A stretch of 64,000 nt of DNA from Mesorhizobium sp. NFR06 (GCF_900115245.1 NZ_FOVT01000004.1:124001-188000), one strand, 5' to 3'. Shown: positions 47,309 through 57,101, counted from the first letter of the stretch. The notes: generated by a model from the letters alone, not told the origin. Numbers and translations: made by a program.

Positions 47309-47581
47309 ATGCGCGACAATTCCGAAATGGACCTGATGCTCCGGGGCTATGGGCTGACCACTGCCAAGATTCTCTACCACTTCCCCGACCACCCGCATCT
47401 CTTGCAAAGCTATATCTGGCAGGACTACGACATCGCACCGAAGTTTCCGGTGCTGATCCGCTTCATCGAGTTCTGGAAGACGAAACTCGACGGACCGCTG
47501 CATTCGGTGACGTATACGCATCAGAAGCTGATTGCGCCGAACGAGTGGCGGAAGGTGGATGGGGAGTTTCTGGTGCATTGA
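47309..47581 (+). CDS. Usg-family protein
   Basis: A 90-residue protein recognised as the alphaproteobacterial Usg family. MLRGYGLTTAKILYHFPDHP, LQSYIWQDYDIAPKFPVLIRF and the ending HQKLIAPNEWRKVDGEFLVH are family-typical. It has no known biochemical function; the name comes from a gene upstream of hisT in other bacteria. ATG 47309 has AGGGA close upstream; the frame opens at 47201 without family sequence. It is divergent from acs. Confidence 0.82.
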   Translation: MRDNSEMDLMLRGYGLTTAKILYHFPDHPHLLQSYIWQDYDIAPKFPVLIRFIEFWKTKLDGPLHSVTYTHQKLIAPNEWRKVDGEFLVH

Positions 47582-47635
47582 GGCGTCGCAGAGGTTCTCT
47601 GGACGTCGAATGTTTGGCGGAAGCGTCCATCAATT

Positions 47636-47691
47636 CGTCATCCTCGGGTCTTCGCGACGCCGCTTCGCGGCTGCTTCGCCCGTGGATGACG
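47636..47691. repeat. Short CGTCAT ... ATGACG palindromic repeat
   Basis: CGTCATCCTCGGGTCTTCG ... CGCCCGTGGATGACG is the short form of the larger repeats at 13755 and 36069 and is very close to 39059-39110. It is followed by GCGGCCAATCGCAAACG, again the GGCCAATC flank. Confidence 0.7.
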
Positions 47692-47793
47692 AAGGTCGGA
47701 GGGCTGCGGCCAATCGCAAACGTTCACGCTCGCCCTCCGGTTGCGACATAAAGCGCGTCGCGCTGAAGCGGAATCAGGCGACGCGCTTTTAAG

Positions 47794-47855
47794 TCTTTGT
47801 TTTGATGCATGTCGTCATCCCAGAACCGCTGCACACTTCTGGGCGACATGCATTA
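47794..47855. repeat. 62-bp dispersed palindromic repeat, copy 2
   Basis: 59 of 62 positions match copy 1 at 3809-3870. It ends 1 bp before the stop codon of the aldo/keto reductase gene and holds the same TGCATGTCG/CGACATGCA hairpin, with the inner arms CCCAGAA/TTCTGGG fully complementary here. Confidence 0.85.
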
Positions 47856-47856
47856 G

Positions 47857-48891
47857 TCACACCGCCGGCGGGTTCAGCTGGGCAAAGCCTTCCTGGCGGC
47901 GATAAGGGAAATATGGGTAGGGCGCTGTGACCTCGCTCGCCTCATCGAGCGCCTTGATCTGCCCGGGCGTCAGTGCCCAGCCAACGGCGCCGAGGTTCTG
48001 GCGCAACTGCTCCTCGTTGCGCGCGCCGATGATGACCGACGACACGGTCGGCCGCTGCAAGAGCCAGTTGATGGCGACCTGCGGCACGGTCTTCCTGGTC
48101 TCGTCAGCGACCGCTTCCAGTGCGTCGACCACATTGAAAAGATGCTCGTCCTCGACCGGCGGGCCGAAGTCGGCGGTGCCGTGCAGCCGGCTCTTTTCCG
48201 GCAAGGGCTGTCCACGGCGGATCTTGCCGGTCAGCCGGCCCCAGCCGAGCGGGCTCCACACCAGGGCGCCGACGCCCTGGTCGAGACCGAGCGGCATCAG
48301 CTCCCATTCATAGTCGCGGCCGACCAGCGAATAATAGACCTGATGCGCGACGTAGCGCGAATAGCCATGCCTTTCGGCCAGGCCGAGCGACTTCATCACC
48401 TGCCAGCCGGAGAAGTTGGAGACGCCGACATAGCGCAGCTTGCCCGAGCGCACGAGGTCGTCCAGCGTCGACAGCACCTCTTCGATCGGCGTCGAGGCGT
48501 CGAAGGCATGAAGCTGCAAGAGGTCGATATAGTCGGTGCCGAGGCGCTTCAGCGCCGCATCGACGGAGCGGATCAGCCGCGATCGGGACGAACCCCAGTC
48601 GGCCGGGCCGTCGCCCATCGGCAGCGCGGTCTTGGTCGATATCAGCACGGCGTCGCGGCGGCCCTTGATCGCCTCGCCGAGCACCTCCTCCGACGCGCCG
48701 TTCGAATAGACATCCGCCGTGTCGAAGAGATTGACGCCCGCTTCCAGGCAGATGTCGACGAGGCGGCGCGCCTCCCTGGCGTCGCTGTTGCCCCAGTGAC
48801 CGAACAGCGGGCCGGAGCCGCCGAAGGTTCCGGCGCCGAAGGAAAGCGCGGGCACCTTCAGGCCGGACGCGCCAAGACGTCTATATTCCAT
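47857..48891 (-). CDS. Aldo/keto reductase (first of two)
   Basis: A 344-residue TIM-barrel NADPH-dependent reductase. FDTADVYSNGASEEVLGEAI (residues ~56-75) has the catalytic Asp/Tyr, VLISTKTALP the Lys; DLLQLHAFDASTPIEE holds the His. TVSSVIIGARNEEQLRQNLG is the cofactor loop near the C-terminus. It is like the YajO/Tas branch. AAGGAG precedes ATG 48891. It lies 39 bp downstream of an MFS gene on the same strand, so the two are probably cotranscribed. Substrate (aldehyde or keto compound) unknown. Confidence 0.92.
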   Translation of the reverse strand: MEYRRLGASGLKVPALSFGAGTFGGSGPLFGHWGNSDAREARRLVDICLEAGVNLFDTADVYSNGASEEVLGEAIKGRRDAVLISTKTALPMGDGPADWGSSRSRLIRSVDAALKRLGTDYIDLLQLHAFDASTPIEEVLSTLDDLVRSGKLRYVGVSNFSGWQVMKSLGLAERHGYSRYVAHQVYYSLVGRDYEWELMPLGLDQGVGALVWSPLGWGRLTGKIRRGQPLPEKSRLHGTADFGPPVEDEHLFNVVDALEAVADETRKTVPQVAINWLLQRPTVSSVIIGARNEEQLRQNLGAVGWALTPGQIKALDEASEVTAPYPYFPYRRQEGFAQLNPPAV

Positions 48892-48930
48892 GATTTTCTC
48901 CTTGGGATGTCGAAGGCGGAATTCGGCCGA

Positions 48931-50118
48931 TCAGCACTGCGCCGTGACCGGCTTGCCGATCGCGCGGCCGCGTTCGAGACGCAGCGCCGTCAGCACCACG
49001 CCGAGCGCGGCCAGCGGCACCAGGCCGGCGACGAGCGTGACCGCGCCGAGGCCCGGGCCGTGGTCGATGACGAAGCCGCCGAGCCATGCGCCGATGGCGT
49101 TGCCGAGATTGAAGGCGGCGATGTTGAACGAGGAGGCGAGGCCCTGGCCGGCGCCTTCGGCCTTATCCAGCACCCACATCTGCAGCGGCGCGACGGTGGC
49201 AAAGGCAGCAGCACCCAGCAGGCCGACGGCGATGATGGCGGCGGTCGGCTGATGGATCGCCGCGGTCATGACGAACAACACCGCCGACAGCGCGACCAGC
49301 GTGCCGACGACCGTCGGCACCAGATGCCGGTCGGCGAGGCGTCCGCCAAGCAGGTTGCCCGCGACCAACCCGCCGCCGAAGACAAGCAGGATCGGCGACA
49401 CTGCTGCCTCGGAAAAGCCGGTGACGCGGGTGAGGATCGGCGCCAGATAGGTGAAAGCGGCAAAAACGCCGACCCAACTCAGCACCGTGGTCAAAAGGCC
49501 GAGCAGCACAGGGCCGCGGCCGAGCACGGCGAGCGTGCCTTCCGAACTCGCCTCCTCGTCCGCCGCGGCCGGCTCGTCGCGCGGCACCAGCAGCGCGATC
49601 ACGACAAAGGCGATGGCGCCGACCAGCGTGACGGCAAGGAAGGCCGAGCGCCAGCCATAGGTCTGGCCGAGCCAGGTGCCGAAGGGCACGCCGAGGATGT
49701 TGGCGACGGTGAGGCCGGTGAACATCAGGGCGATGGCCGACGCCTTTCTGTTGGGAGCGACGAGGCTGGTGGCGACAACCGAGCCGACGCCGAAGAAGGA
49801 GGCATGGGCGAAAGCGGTGAGCACGCGCGCCGCCATCAGCGTCCAATAGTCGGGCGCCAGCGCACAGGCGAGGTTGCCGATGGTGAACACGACCATCAAG
49901 GCAAGCAGCAATGTCTTGCGCGGCAGGCGGCTGGTCAAGGCTCCGAGCAGCGGCGCGCCGGCGACGACGCCCAGCGCATAAGCGGAAATGAGCAAGCCCG
50001 CGCCCGAGATCGAGACGCCGAGATCGGCGCTGACGTCGAGCAGCAGGCCCATGATGACGAATTCGGTGACGCCGATGCCGAAGGCGCCGGCGGTAAGGGC
50101 ATAAAGTGCAAGAGGCAT
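48931..50118 (-). CDS. MFS drug-efflux-type transporter
   Basis: A 395-residue, 12-helix transporter of the arabinose/drug efflux (AraJ/DHA1) branch. LYALTAGAFGIGVTEFVIMG, motif A-like GALTSRLPRKTLLLALMVV and ANILGVPFGTWLGQTYGWRS (antiporter motif C) support proton-coupled export. ATG 50118 begins at MPLALYALTAG; the frame opens at 50238 without membrane sequence. It is divergent from a LysR regulator gene, 122 bp away, and upstream of an aldo/keto reductase gene. Confidence 0.9.
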   Translation of the reverse strand: MPLALYALTAGAFGIGVTEFVIMGLLLDVSADLGVSISGAGLLISAYALGVVAGAPLLGALTSRLPRKTLLLALMVVFTIGNLACALAPDYWTLMAARVLTAFAHASFFGVGSVVATSLVAPNRKASAIALMFTGLTVANILGVPFGTWLGQTYGWRSAFLAVTLVGAIAFVVIALLVPRDEPAAADEEASSEGTLAVLGRGPVLLGLLTTVLSWVGVFAAFTYLAPILTRVTGFSEAAVSPILLVFGGGLVAGNLLGGRLADRHLVPTVVGTLVALSAVLFVMTAAIHQPTAAIIAVGLLGAAAFATVAPLQMWVLDKAEGAGQGLASSFNIAAFNLGNAIGAWLGGFVIDHGPGLGAVTLVAGLVPLAALGVVLTALRLERGRAIGKPVTAQC

Positions 50119-50223
50119 GGCGATGGTTCCATTCGATCTGAAGGGCGCCCCAGTCCCGCGCCCCGGCCTGAAAAATCGTGATCCGGCGAGCTGTGAACCA
50201 GCCTTGCATCGGGCATATTTTCT

Positions 50224-50238
50224 GTGAAATAGATTCAC
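50224..50238. promoter_or_regulatory. Candidate LysR operator between the MFS and lysR genes
   Basis: GTGAA-ATAGA-TTCAC is a perfect 5-bp inverted repeat fitting the T-N11-A pattern of LysR sites. It ends 3 bp before the lysR ATG, so it may serve autoregulation and activation of the divergent MFS gene. Confidence 0.45.
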
Positions 50239-50240
50239 GA

Positions 50241-51146
50241 ATGGCGAGGCCCGAAATCAACCGCTCCGGCGAGATCGAAGTGTTCGTCCGCGTCGTCGAG
50301 GCGGGCAGCTTCTCGGCCGCGGCTCGGGCGTTGCGCATGACGCCGTCGGCGGTAAGCAAGCTGATCGCGCGGCTGGAGACGCGGCTTGGCGCGCGGCTGA
50401 TCAGCCGCTCGACACGCCGGCTGCAGCTGACACCGGAAGGCGCGGCCTTCCACGACAGCGGCATGCGCATCCTCGCCGACCTCGACGCGGCCGAGCGTGA
50501 GGCCGCGGCGGGCGCGGCGCCGCGCGGCAGGCTCAGGGTCAACAGCTACGTGCCGTTCGGCCAGCACCGGCTGATGCCGCTGCTGCCGCGTTTCCTGGAG
50601 CGCTACCCGGAAATCTCCGTCGAGGCGGTGCTGACCGACAGCGTCATCGACCTGATGGAGGAGCGCGCCGACGTTGCGATCCGCGCCGGCCCGCTGCGCG
50701 AGTCGCGGCTGGTGGCCCGCAAGCTCGGCCAGAGCCGGATGGTGGTGGTGGCGTCCCCCGCCTATCTCGAAGAACGCGGCACGCCGCGGACGCCGGCCGA
50801 TCTGACCAGTCACAACCTGCTCGCCTTCGGCTTCGTGCGGCATATCGACGGCATGCCTTTTGTCGATGCGACAGGCGCGCCGGTCATGGTTCCGATTGCC
50901 GGCAACGCGACGGTCAGCGACGGCGAAGCGATGCGGCTGACGACACTGGCGGGTGCAGGCGTCGCAAGGCTGGCGCGCTGGCACGTCGAGCCTGACATCG
51001 CCGCCGGGCGACTCGTGCAACTGCTGGAGGACTTCAACCCGGGCGACGAGGAGCCGACGCATGCCGTCTATGTCGGCCAGGGCAAGCATTTGCCGGCGCG
51101 CGTCAGGGCCTTCCTCGACTTTCTTGCGGAGGCCGTTCGTCTTTGA
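50241..51146 (+). CDS. LysR-family transcriptional regulator
   Basis: A 301-residue regulator. The N-terminal winged HTH (~5-65) shows VFVRVVEAGSFSAAARALRM and PSAVSKLIARLETRLGARLI. The effector domain follows from ~90 (YVPFGQHRLMPLLPRFLERY, EERADVAIRAGPLRESRLVA). ATG 50241 follows the palindrome at 50224-50238. It is divergent from the MFS/aldo-keto reductase operon and probably controls it, and it is convergent with a second aldo/keto reductase gene across a terminator. Confidence 0.93.
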   Translation: MARPEINRSGEIEVFVRVVEAGSFSAAARALRMTPSAVSKLIARLETRLGARLISRSTRRLQLTPEGAAFHDSGMRILADLDAAEREAAAGAAPRGRLRVNSYVPFGQHRLMPLLPRFLERYPEISVEAVLTDSVIDLMEERADVAIRAGPLRESRLVARKLGQSRMVVVASPAYLEERGTPRTPADLTSHNLLAFGFVRHIDGMPFVDATGAPVMVPIAGNATVSDGEAMRLTTLAGAGVARLARWHVEPDIAAGRLVQLLEDFNPGDEEPTHAVYVGQGKHLPARVRAFLDFLAEAVRL

Positions 51147-51154
51147 AAAAGGAA

Positions 51155-51182
51155 AAGCCGCGTCTCCAAGGACACGCGGCTT
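51155..51182. terminator. Rho-independent-like terminator between lysR and aldo/keto reductase 2
   Basis: AAGCCGCGT and ACGCGGCTT form a perfect 9-bp stem around a 10-nt loop. It lies between two convergent genes; A-rich sequence to its left gives a T-run for the minus-strand transcript. Confidence 0.75.
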
Positions 51183-51211
51183 CCGAAAAGTCAGCCTATT
51201 CCGAAGACGGA

Positions 51212-52261
51212 TTACGCCTTCGGCACGAACGGTGCCGGCCGCCGACCGGCGCCCTGCCGCTCCAGCATCCAGCCGGGATATTCGGCAGGCAGCGCGCTCA
51301 CTTCATCGAGCTTGGCGAGGTCGTCGGCATCGAGCTTCAAACCGGTCGCGGCGAGGTTCTGCTCGAGCTGGTCCATGCGGCTGGCGCCGATGATGACGCT
51401 CATCACGAAAGGCTTGGCCAGCACGTAGCCCAGCGCCACCGTGGCGACACTGACAGCGTGCTTGCTGGCGACCTCGCGCATGACGGCAACCGCCGCCCAG
51501 GCGCGATCCTCGTTCACCGGCGGGAAGTTGAAGGAGGCGCGGCGGCCTTCGCCATTGCCGGGGGCGCCGGGACCGTATTTGCCTGAGAGCAGCCCGCCCG
51601 CCATCGGCGACCAGACCATGAGCCCGAGCTTCTCTTCATTGATGAGCGGCACGATCTCGCGTTCGAGATCGCGACCGGCGATCGAGTAATAGGACTGAAT
51701 GGTCTCGAAGCGGGCAAGGCCCTTGCGCTCCGCGATGCCCAGCGCCTTGGCGATGCGCCAGGCCTGCCAGTTGGAGACGCCGATATAGCGCACCTTGCCG
51801 CTGGTGACGAGATCGTCGAGGGCCCGCAGCGTCTCGTCGATCGGCGTCACCGTATCGGTGCCGTGCAACTGGTAGAGGTCGATATGGTCGAGCTGCAGCC
51901 GCTTGAGGCTGCCGTCGACCGAATCCATGATGTGGCCGCGCGAGGAGCCGCGTTCGTTCGGACCATTGCCCATGGCGCCATGCACCTTGGTGGCGATGAT
52001 GACGTCCGAGCGCTTGATGCCGAGATCCTTGAGCGACTGTCCCAGCAACTGCTCCGACTGGCCGAAGGAATAGACGTCCGCCGTGTCGAAGAAATTGACG
52101 CCGGCGGCAATCGAACGGGCGACGATCTCATTCACCCCCTTCTGGTCGAGGCTGGCGATGAGGCCCCATTGGGCGTTCTCGCCGGCGGCGCCGAAGGTCA
52201 TGGTGCCAAGGCAGAGTTCCGAGACGAAGAGGCCGGTGTTACCGAGTTGGTTGTAGCGCAT
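51212..52261 (-). CDS. Aldo/keto reductase (second)
   Basis: A 349-residue TIM-barrel reductase. VNFFDTADVYSFGQSEQLLG (~55-74), VIIATKVHGAMG (Lys), DHIDLYQLHGTDTVTPIDE (His) and MSVIIGASRMDQLEQNLAAT for the cofactor are in place. It is close to but not identical with the reductase at 47857 (different GKVRYIGVSNWQAW and FNFPPVNEDRAW segments), so the two are divergent paralogues rather than a recent copy. ATG 52261 has GGGGA upstream; the frame opens at 52300. It stands alone, reading toward lysR. Confidence 0.92.
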   Translation of the reverse strand: MRYNQLGNTGLFVSELCLGTMTFGAAGENAQWGLIASLDQKGVNEIVARSIAAGVNFFDTADVYSFGQSEQLLGQSLKDLGIKRSDVIIATKVHGAMGNGPNERGSSRGHIMDSVDGSLKRLQLDHIDLYQLHGTDTVTPIDETLRALDDLVTSGKVRYIGVSNWQAWRIAKALGIAERKGLARFETIQSYYSIAGRDLEREIVPLINEEKLGLMVWSPMAGGLLSGKYGPGAPGNGEGRRASFNFPPVNEDRAWAAVAVMREVASKHAVSVATVALGYVLAKPFVMSVIIGASRMDQLEQNLAATGLKLDADDLAKLDEVSALPAEYPGWMLERQGAGRRPAPFVPKA

Positions 52262-52401
52262 GGTGGGATTCCCCAAAGAGATTTGAACGACATCAGGCAA
52301 ATAGGAACGGCCCGTTTCGTTTCAAGCGCTGCGAAGCACTGTTGGCGGCTTTGGCAGGGGCTGGTAACGGGATCGTGACAACGTGGCTGTGGCCGGATCA
52401 G

Positions 52402-52806
52402 TCAATTTTCAACGATTGCGAGGATGGCAAATGCCGTCATGCCGAAGGCGACGGCCGCCAGCGGCAGCAGAATTTCGATCGTTGCCGTGCTGGCCTTCAC
52501 CGGACGGTCGCCGGTGTCGAATTCGCCGGCCATCCAATCGGCGAAAGCCGCGGTTTTGAAGGAATTGCCGACCCGATGCCGGCGCCAGACGCAACTGGCG
52601 ATGGCCGGCAGCGCCACCGACATCATGATGAATCCGGTCACGATGAAAAGCAGGTAGTCGGCATAGCCGCTGCCTGCGAAGCCGACCCAGGCAGACAACG
52701 CATAGCAGGCCGCGAGCCCCGCCATGGCGAAATAAACCCAGCCATGCAGCTTGCGTGAAACCGGCCGGCCGCTTGTGGTCCGACGATCTTGGCGTGTGGC
52801 AGTCAT
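52402..52806 (-). CDS. Small membrane protein of unknown function
   Basis: A 134-residue protein with about three hydrophobic helices: HGWVYFAMAGLAACYALSAW, YLLFIVTGFIMMSVALPAIA and a C-terminal ILLPLAAVAFGMTAFAILAI. A charged N-terminus (TATRQDRRTTSGRPVSR) and a soluble loop with WRRHRVGNSFKTAAFADWM lie between. AAAGGAGGT is a very strong ribosome site before ATG 52806. I do not recognise a named family with certainty. It is a single gene. Confidence 0.7.
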   Translation of the reverse strand: MTATRQDRRTTSGRPVSRKLHGWVYFAMAGLAACYALSAWVGFAGSGYADYLLFIVTGFIMMSVALPAIASCVWRRHRVGNSFKTAAFADWMAGEFDTGDRPVKASTATIEILLPLAAVAFGMTAFAILAIVEN

Positions 52807-52936
52807 TGGAACCTCCTTTGACTTGAAAGGAGCCACTCGCTCTTTACTTCACTCGCAGCTAGTGAAGTGATTCAGCGCGACAATGCGGTGGTATGACGCG
52901 TCCGCCTTTACCGCTGCGGTCCGGCGAGCCTCGAGG

Positions 52937-53326
52937 TCAGGTTTGCCTAGGATTTATGATAGTCAGGCCGATACCTTCGAAGTCCGCAACGTTGCGAGTA
53001 ACCAGAATAAGGTCGTGGACCAGCGCCGTGGCGGCAATGAGAGAGTCGGCGCCGCCTCGTGTCCGACCAGCCGTGATGCGACCCCAGGCAAGAGCAATCT
53101 CTTCCGTGATCGCAAGAATGCGATCGGCGTTGTCCCTCCGCAACTCTCGCAGCCAGACATTGAGTCGCGCCGCTCTTTCAGGGTCCGCTTTGCGCTGCTT
53201 GAAGATCCCCCGCTCGATCTCGCCAAGAGTGATAACGCTTACCGGCTCGACCGAAGCAAGCCAGGCAATAGGCTTTGGCAAGCGCCTCTGCACGTCCGAC
53301 ACGACGTTCGTGTCCAGCAGATACAT
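52937..53326 (-). CDS. vapC: PIN-domain toxin VapC
   Basis: A 129-residue PIN-domain ribonuclease. The four acidic residues are visible in MYLLDTNVVSD, VITLGEIERG, GGADSLIAATALVHDL and VTRNVADFEG, the classic metal site of VapC toxins that cut tRNA or rRNA. Its ATG overlaps the antitoxin stop by one base (TGATG). It is the toxin of a two-gene module with the antitoxin upstream. Confidence 0.93.
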   Translation of the reverse strand: MYLLDTNVVSDVQRRLPKPIAWLASVEPVSVITLGEIERGIFKQRKADPERAARLNVWLRELRRDNADRILAITEEIALAWGRITAGRTRGGADSLIAATALVHDLILVTRNVADFEGIGLTIINPRQT

Positions 53327-53580
53327 CAGAGGTCAATATCCCGGATCATCGCATTTGCGCGGCGGGTGATTTCCTTATCAAATTCATCGTCCCAACCAGG
53401 ACCGCTCAAAAGATACTCGGCGAGCGACTTCTTTTTCCCGGCCAAGCGGTCGTAGTCCTCGGCGGAAAGCACGATTACAGCGCGCTCGCCGCGAAGCGTC
53501 ACGGTCTGCGGTCCCTCGGTTCGCGCCCGCTGGACCACCTTCGAAAAATTGTTCTTCGCGTCCTGAAGATGCCAGTTCAT
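53326..53580 (-). CDS. vapB: Phd/YefM-type antitoxin (VapB role)
   Basis: An 84-residue antitoxin. The N-terminal Phd/YefM DNA-binding fold is NWHLQDAKNNFSKVVQRART with EGPQTVTLRGERAVIVLSAE. The C-terminal half (SLAEYLLSGPGWDDEFDKEI) would wrap around the toxin. TAGGAGTC precedes ATG 53580, and a palindrome lies at 53597-53609. The pairing of a Phd-fold antitoxin with a PIN toxin is common in rhizobia. Confidence 0.92.
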   Translation of the reverse strand: MNWHLQDAKNNFSKVVQRARTEGPQTVTLRGERAVIVLSAEDYDRLAGKKKSLAEYLLSGPGWDDEFDKEITRRANAMIRDIDL

Positions 53581-53596
53581 GGGCGGAGACTCCTAG

Positions 53597-53609
53597 CTAG
53601 CTTGGCTAG
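53597..53609 (-). promoter_or_regulatory. Candidate antitoxin operator
   Basis: CTAGC-TTG-GCTAG, a perfect inverted repeat just 17 bp before the antitoxin ATG. Adjacent TATATC-like elements on the minus strand could be the -10 region. This fits conditional autorepression by the toxin-antitoxin complex. Confidence 0.5.
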
Positions 53610-53661
53610 ATATAGGGCAATCGTCCCCGGATATAGCACGGAGGCGGCGTGCCCTGGCAGA

Positions 53662-54324
53662 TCAGCGGCTGCCGAAGATCGCCGAGCCGACCCTGACGCT
53701 GGTCGCGCCGAAGGCGATCGCTGTCTCGTAGTCGCCGGACATGCCCATCGAGAGTTTTTCGACGCCCGCCTCCCGCGCCAGCTTTTCGAGCAACGCGAAA
53801 TGCGGGCCGGGGTTCTCGTCGACCGGCGGAATGCACATCAGGCCTTCGATGGCGAGACCGTGCACCTCGCGGCAGCGCTTGACGAAGGTAACCGCCTCGC
53901 GCGGCTCGATGCCGGCCTTTTGCGGTTCCGAGCCCGTATTGACCTGGACGTAAAGCTTGGGCGTCCGGCCCTGCCTGCCGATCTCCTTGGCGAGTTCGGC
54001 GGCGATCTTCTCGCGGTCGACCGTCTCGATGACGTCGAAAAGCGCCACCGCTTCCTTCGCCTTGTTCGACTGCAGCGGGCCGATCAAATGCAGCTCGATA
54101 TCGGGAAAGGCCTCTTTCAGCGCCGGCCACTTGGCCTGTGCCTCCTGCACGCGGTTCTCGCCGAAAACCCGCTGGCCCGCCTCGATGACCGGGCGGATAT
54201 CCCCGGCGGCGAAGGTCTTCGATACAGCCACCAGCGTGACGGCGCCGGGGCTGCGCCCCGCCTCGCGTTCGGCGCTTGCGATCTTCGCCTTGACCGCGTG
54301 AAGCTGCTCTACGGCGCTCGTCAT
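53662..54324 (-). CDS. YggS-family PLP-homeostasis protein
   Basis: A 220-residue pyridoxal-phosphate-binding protein with the alanine-racemase N-domain fold. The PLP Lys is in [14 protein letters not shown] (~residue 36). [48 protein letters not shown] and the end motif [22 protein letters not shown] are all conserved. It is not a racemase but buffers PLP and affects amino acid and keto acid pools. It is divergent from leuS. Confidence 0.96.
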   Translation of the reverse strand: MTSAVEQLHAVKAKIASAEREAGRSPGAVTLVAVSKTFAAGDIRPVIEAGQRVFGENRVQEAQAKWPALKEAFPDIELHLIGPLQSNKAKEAVALFDVIETVDREKIAAELAKEIGRQGRTPKLYVQVNTGSEPQKAGIEPREAVTFVKRCREVHGLAIEGLMCIPPVDENPGPHFALLEKLAREAGVEKLSMGMSGDYETAIAFGATSVRVGSAIFGSR

Positions 54325-54473
54325 GCCTATATCCTGCCTATGGTTTTAACGCCGGCGCCGGATCGCCGCAGTTGACGGGTCCGGCAATCCATGGTGAACA
54401 CCGCGACGACATTTTCCTGAGCCGCCGGGCATTGTCCGCCGCCTCGTGCCTGCTTTTAAGTGAAAAACACCCG

Positions 54474-57101
54474 ATGGCAACTGAACGATACAATCCGCGA
54501 ACGTCAGAGCCCAAATGGCAGAAGGCCTGGGCCGAAAAGAAGCTGTTCGAAGCCAGGAACGACGACCCGAAGCCGAAATATTACGTGCTCGAGATGTTCC
54601 CCTATCCGTCGGGCAAGATCCATATCGGCCACACCCGCAACTACACGATGGGCGACGTGGTGGCGCGCTACAAGCGCGCCAAGGGCTTCAACGTCCTGCA
54701 CCCGATGGGCTGGGACGCTTTCGGCATGCCGGCCGAAAACGCCGCCATGCAGAACAAGGTCCATCCCAAGGACTGGACCTACGAAAACATCGCCGTCATG
54801 CGCGAGCAGCTCAAGATGATGGGCCTGTCGCTCGACTGGGCGCGCGAGTTCGCCACCTGCGACGTCGACTACTACCACCGCCAGCAGATGCTGTTCCTCG
54901 ACTTCGTCGAAAAGGGGCTGGTGACGCGCAAATCCTCCAAGGTCAACTGGGACCCGGAGGACATGACGGTGCTCGCCAACGAGCAGGTCATCGACGGCCG
55001 CGGCTGGCGCTCGGGCGCGCTGGTCGAGCAGCGCGAACTGACGCAGTGGTTCTTCAAGATCACCGACTATGCGCAGGACCTGCTGGATTCGCTCGACGGC
55101 CTCGACGAGTGGCCGGAAAAGGTCAAGCTGATGCAGTACAACTGGATCGGCCGCTCTGAAGGGCTGTTGATCCGCTGGCCGCTGGCCGCGCCGGTTGGCG
55201 ATACGCATGAGCTGGAGGTCTACACGACCCGGCCCGACACCATTTTCGGCGCCTCCTTCATGGCGGTCGCCGCCGACCACCCGCTGGCGCGGAAGGCTGC
55301 TGAGAGCAATGTCGAGCTGGCCAAGTTCATCGACGAGGTGCGCCACATGGGCACCTCGGTGGCAGCACTCGAGACGGCCGAGAAGAAGGGTTTCGACACC
55401 GGCATCCGCGTCGTCCATCCGTTCGACGAGAACTGGACGCTGCCGGTCTATGTCGCCAATTTCGTGCTGATGGAATATGGCACCGGCGCCATCTTCGGCT
55501 GCCCGTCGGGCGACCAGCGCGACCTCGATTTCGCCAACAAATACGGCCTGCCGGTGATCCCGGTGGTGATGCCGGAAGGCGCCGACGCGAAGACCTTCCA
55601 GATCATCGAGGAGGCCTATGTCGACGACGGCGTGATGGTCAATTCGCGCTTCCTCGACGGCATGAAGCCCGAGAAGGCCTTCGACGAAGTGGCGAGGCTC
55701 CTGGAGGAAAAGTCGATCGGCGGCCGGCCGATGGCCGAGCGCAAGGTGAATTTCCGCCTGCGCGACTGGGGCATTTCGCGCCAGCGCTACTGGGGCTGCC
55801 CGATCCCGATGATCCATTGCGAGGCCTGCGGCGTGGTGCCGGTGCCGAAGGCCGAACTGCCGGTCAAGCTGCCGGACGACATCGAGTTCGACCGTCCGGG
55901 CAATCCGCTCGACCGGCATCCGACCTGGCGGCATGTGAAGTGCCCGCAATGCGGCCGCGATGCGCGGCGCGAGACCGACACGATGGACACCTTCGTCGAT
56001 TCGTCGTGGTATTTCGCCCGCTTCACCGCGCCCTGGGCCAACGAGCCGACCGAGCCGAAAGCGGCCGACGAATGGCTGGCGGTCGATCAATATATCGGCG
56101 GCATCGAGCACGCGATCCTGCATCTGCTCTATTCGCGCTTCTTCACCCGCGCCATGCGCGCGACCGGTCACCTGAACCTCGCCGAGCCGTTCAAGGGCCT
56201 GTTCACGCAAGGCATGGTGGTGCACGAGACCTACCGGGTCGGCGGCCCGTCGACGAATGGACGCTGGCTGTCGCCGAGCGAGGTCAGGATCGAGGACGTA
56301 GGCGGCAAGCGCCGCGCCATCGAGATCGCCACCGGCGAGGAGGCGAGCATCGGCGCGCTCGAAAAAATGTCGAAGTCGAAGAAGAACACGGTGAGCCCGG
56401 AAGAGATCACCGACGGCTACGGCGCCGACACGGCGCGCTGGTTCATGCTGTCGGACTCGCCGCCGGAGCGCGACGTCGAATGGACCGACGACGGCGCCGC
56501 GGGCGCGCACCGCTTCGTGCAGCGCATCTGGCGCCTGGTGCAGATCGCGGCCGAATCACTGTCCGGCGTGAAGCCGGCGGCGGCGAAGGATGGCGATGCG
56601 GGCGCCGTTTCCAAGGCCGCGCACAAGATCTTGAAGGCGGTCGGCGAGGACATCGAGAAGCTTGGCTTCAACCGCGCGATCGCCCGCATCTACGAGCTCG
56701 CCAACGTGCTGGCGACGCCGCTCAACGACGTTGCCGAGGGCAAGGCCGACACCGTGCTGAAAGGCGCTTGCCGCGAGGCGGTGGAGATCCTGGTGCACAT
56801 CATTGCGCCGGTCATGCCGCACCTGGCGGAAGAGTGCTGGCAGGCGCTGGGCGGCGCCGAGATGGTCGCCAAACGGCCTTGGCCCGTATACGATCCGGCG
56901 CTTGTCGTCGACAACGAGATCGTGCTGCCGGTGCAGGTCAACGGCAAGAAGCGCGGGGATTTGACAATTGCCCGCGACGCGGATCAAGGTGCCGTCGAAA
57001 AAGCGGTGCTGGCTCTCGACTTCGTGCAAAAAGCACTGGAAGGTAAGGCCCCGCGCAAGGTGATCATCGTCCCGCAGAGGATCGTCAATGTCGTTGCCTG
57101 A
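54474..57101 (+). CDS. leuS: Leucyl-tRNA synthetase
   Basis: An 875-residue class I aminoacyl-tRNA synthetase. [17 protein letters not shown] holds the HIGH motif (~residue 45). The CP1 editing domain spans ~220-420 ([20 protein letters not shown]). [19 protein letters not shown] and the zinc-like Cys pair CPQCGRD follow, and the KMSKS motif is [16 protein letters not shown] (~residue 633). The C-terminal anticodon-binding domain is complete. ATG 54474 starts [15 protein letters not shown], the usual opening. Its last 14 bp overlap lptE, so the two are cotranscribed. Confidence 0.98.
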   Translation: MATERYNPRTSEPKWQKAWAEKKLFEARNDDPKPKYYVLEMFPYPSGKIHIGHTRNYTMGDVVARYKRAKGFNVLHPMGWDAFGMPAENAAMQNKVHPKDWTYENIAVMREQLKMMGLSLDWAREFATCDVDYYHRQQMLFLDFVEKGLVTRKSSKVNWDPEDMTVLANEQVIDGRGWRSGALVEQRELTQWFFKITDYAQDLLDSLDGLDEWPEKVKLMQYNWIGRSEGLLIRWPLAAPVGDTHELEVYTTRPDTIFGASFMAVAADHPLARKAAESNVELAKFIDEVRHMGTSVAALETAEKKGFDTGIRVVHPFDENWTLPVYVANFVLMEYGTGAIFGCPSGDQRDLDFANKYGLPVIPVVMPEGADAKTFQIIEEAYVDDGVMVNSRFLDGMKPEKAFDEVARLLEEKSIGGRPMAERKVNFRLRDWGISRQRYWGCPIPMIHCEACGVVPVPKAELPVKLPDDIEFDRPGNPLDRHPTWRHVKCPQCGRDARRETDTMDTFVDSSWYFARFTAPWANEPTEPKAADEWLAVDQYIGGIEHAILHLLYSRFFTRAMRATGHLNLAEPFKGLFTQGMVVHETYRVGGPSTNGRWLSPSEVRIEDVGGKRRAIEIATGEEASIGALEKMSKSKKNTVSPEEITDGYGADTARWFMLSDSPPERDVEWTDDGAAGAHRFVQRIWRLVQIAAESLSGVKPAAAKDGDAGAVSKAAHKILKAVGEDIEKLGFNRAIARIYELANVLATPLNDVAEGKADTVLKGACREAVEILVHIIAPVMPHLAEECWQALGGAEMVAKRPWPVYDPALVVDNEIVLPVQVNGKKRGDLTIARDADQGAVEKAVLALDFVQKALEGKAPRKVIIVPQRIVNVVA

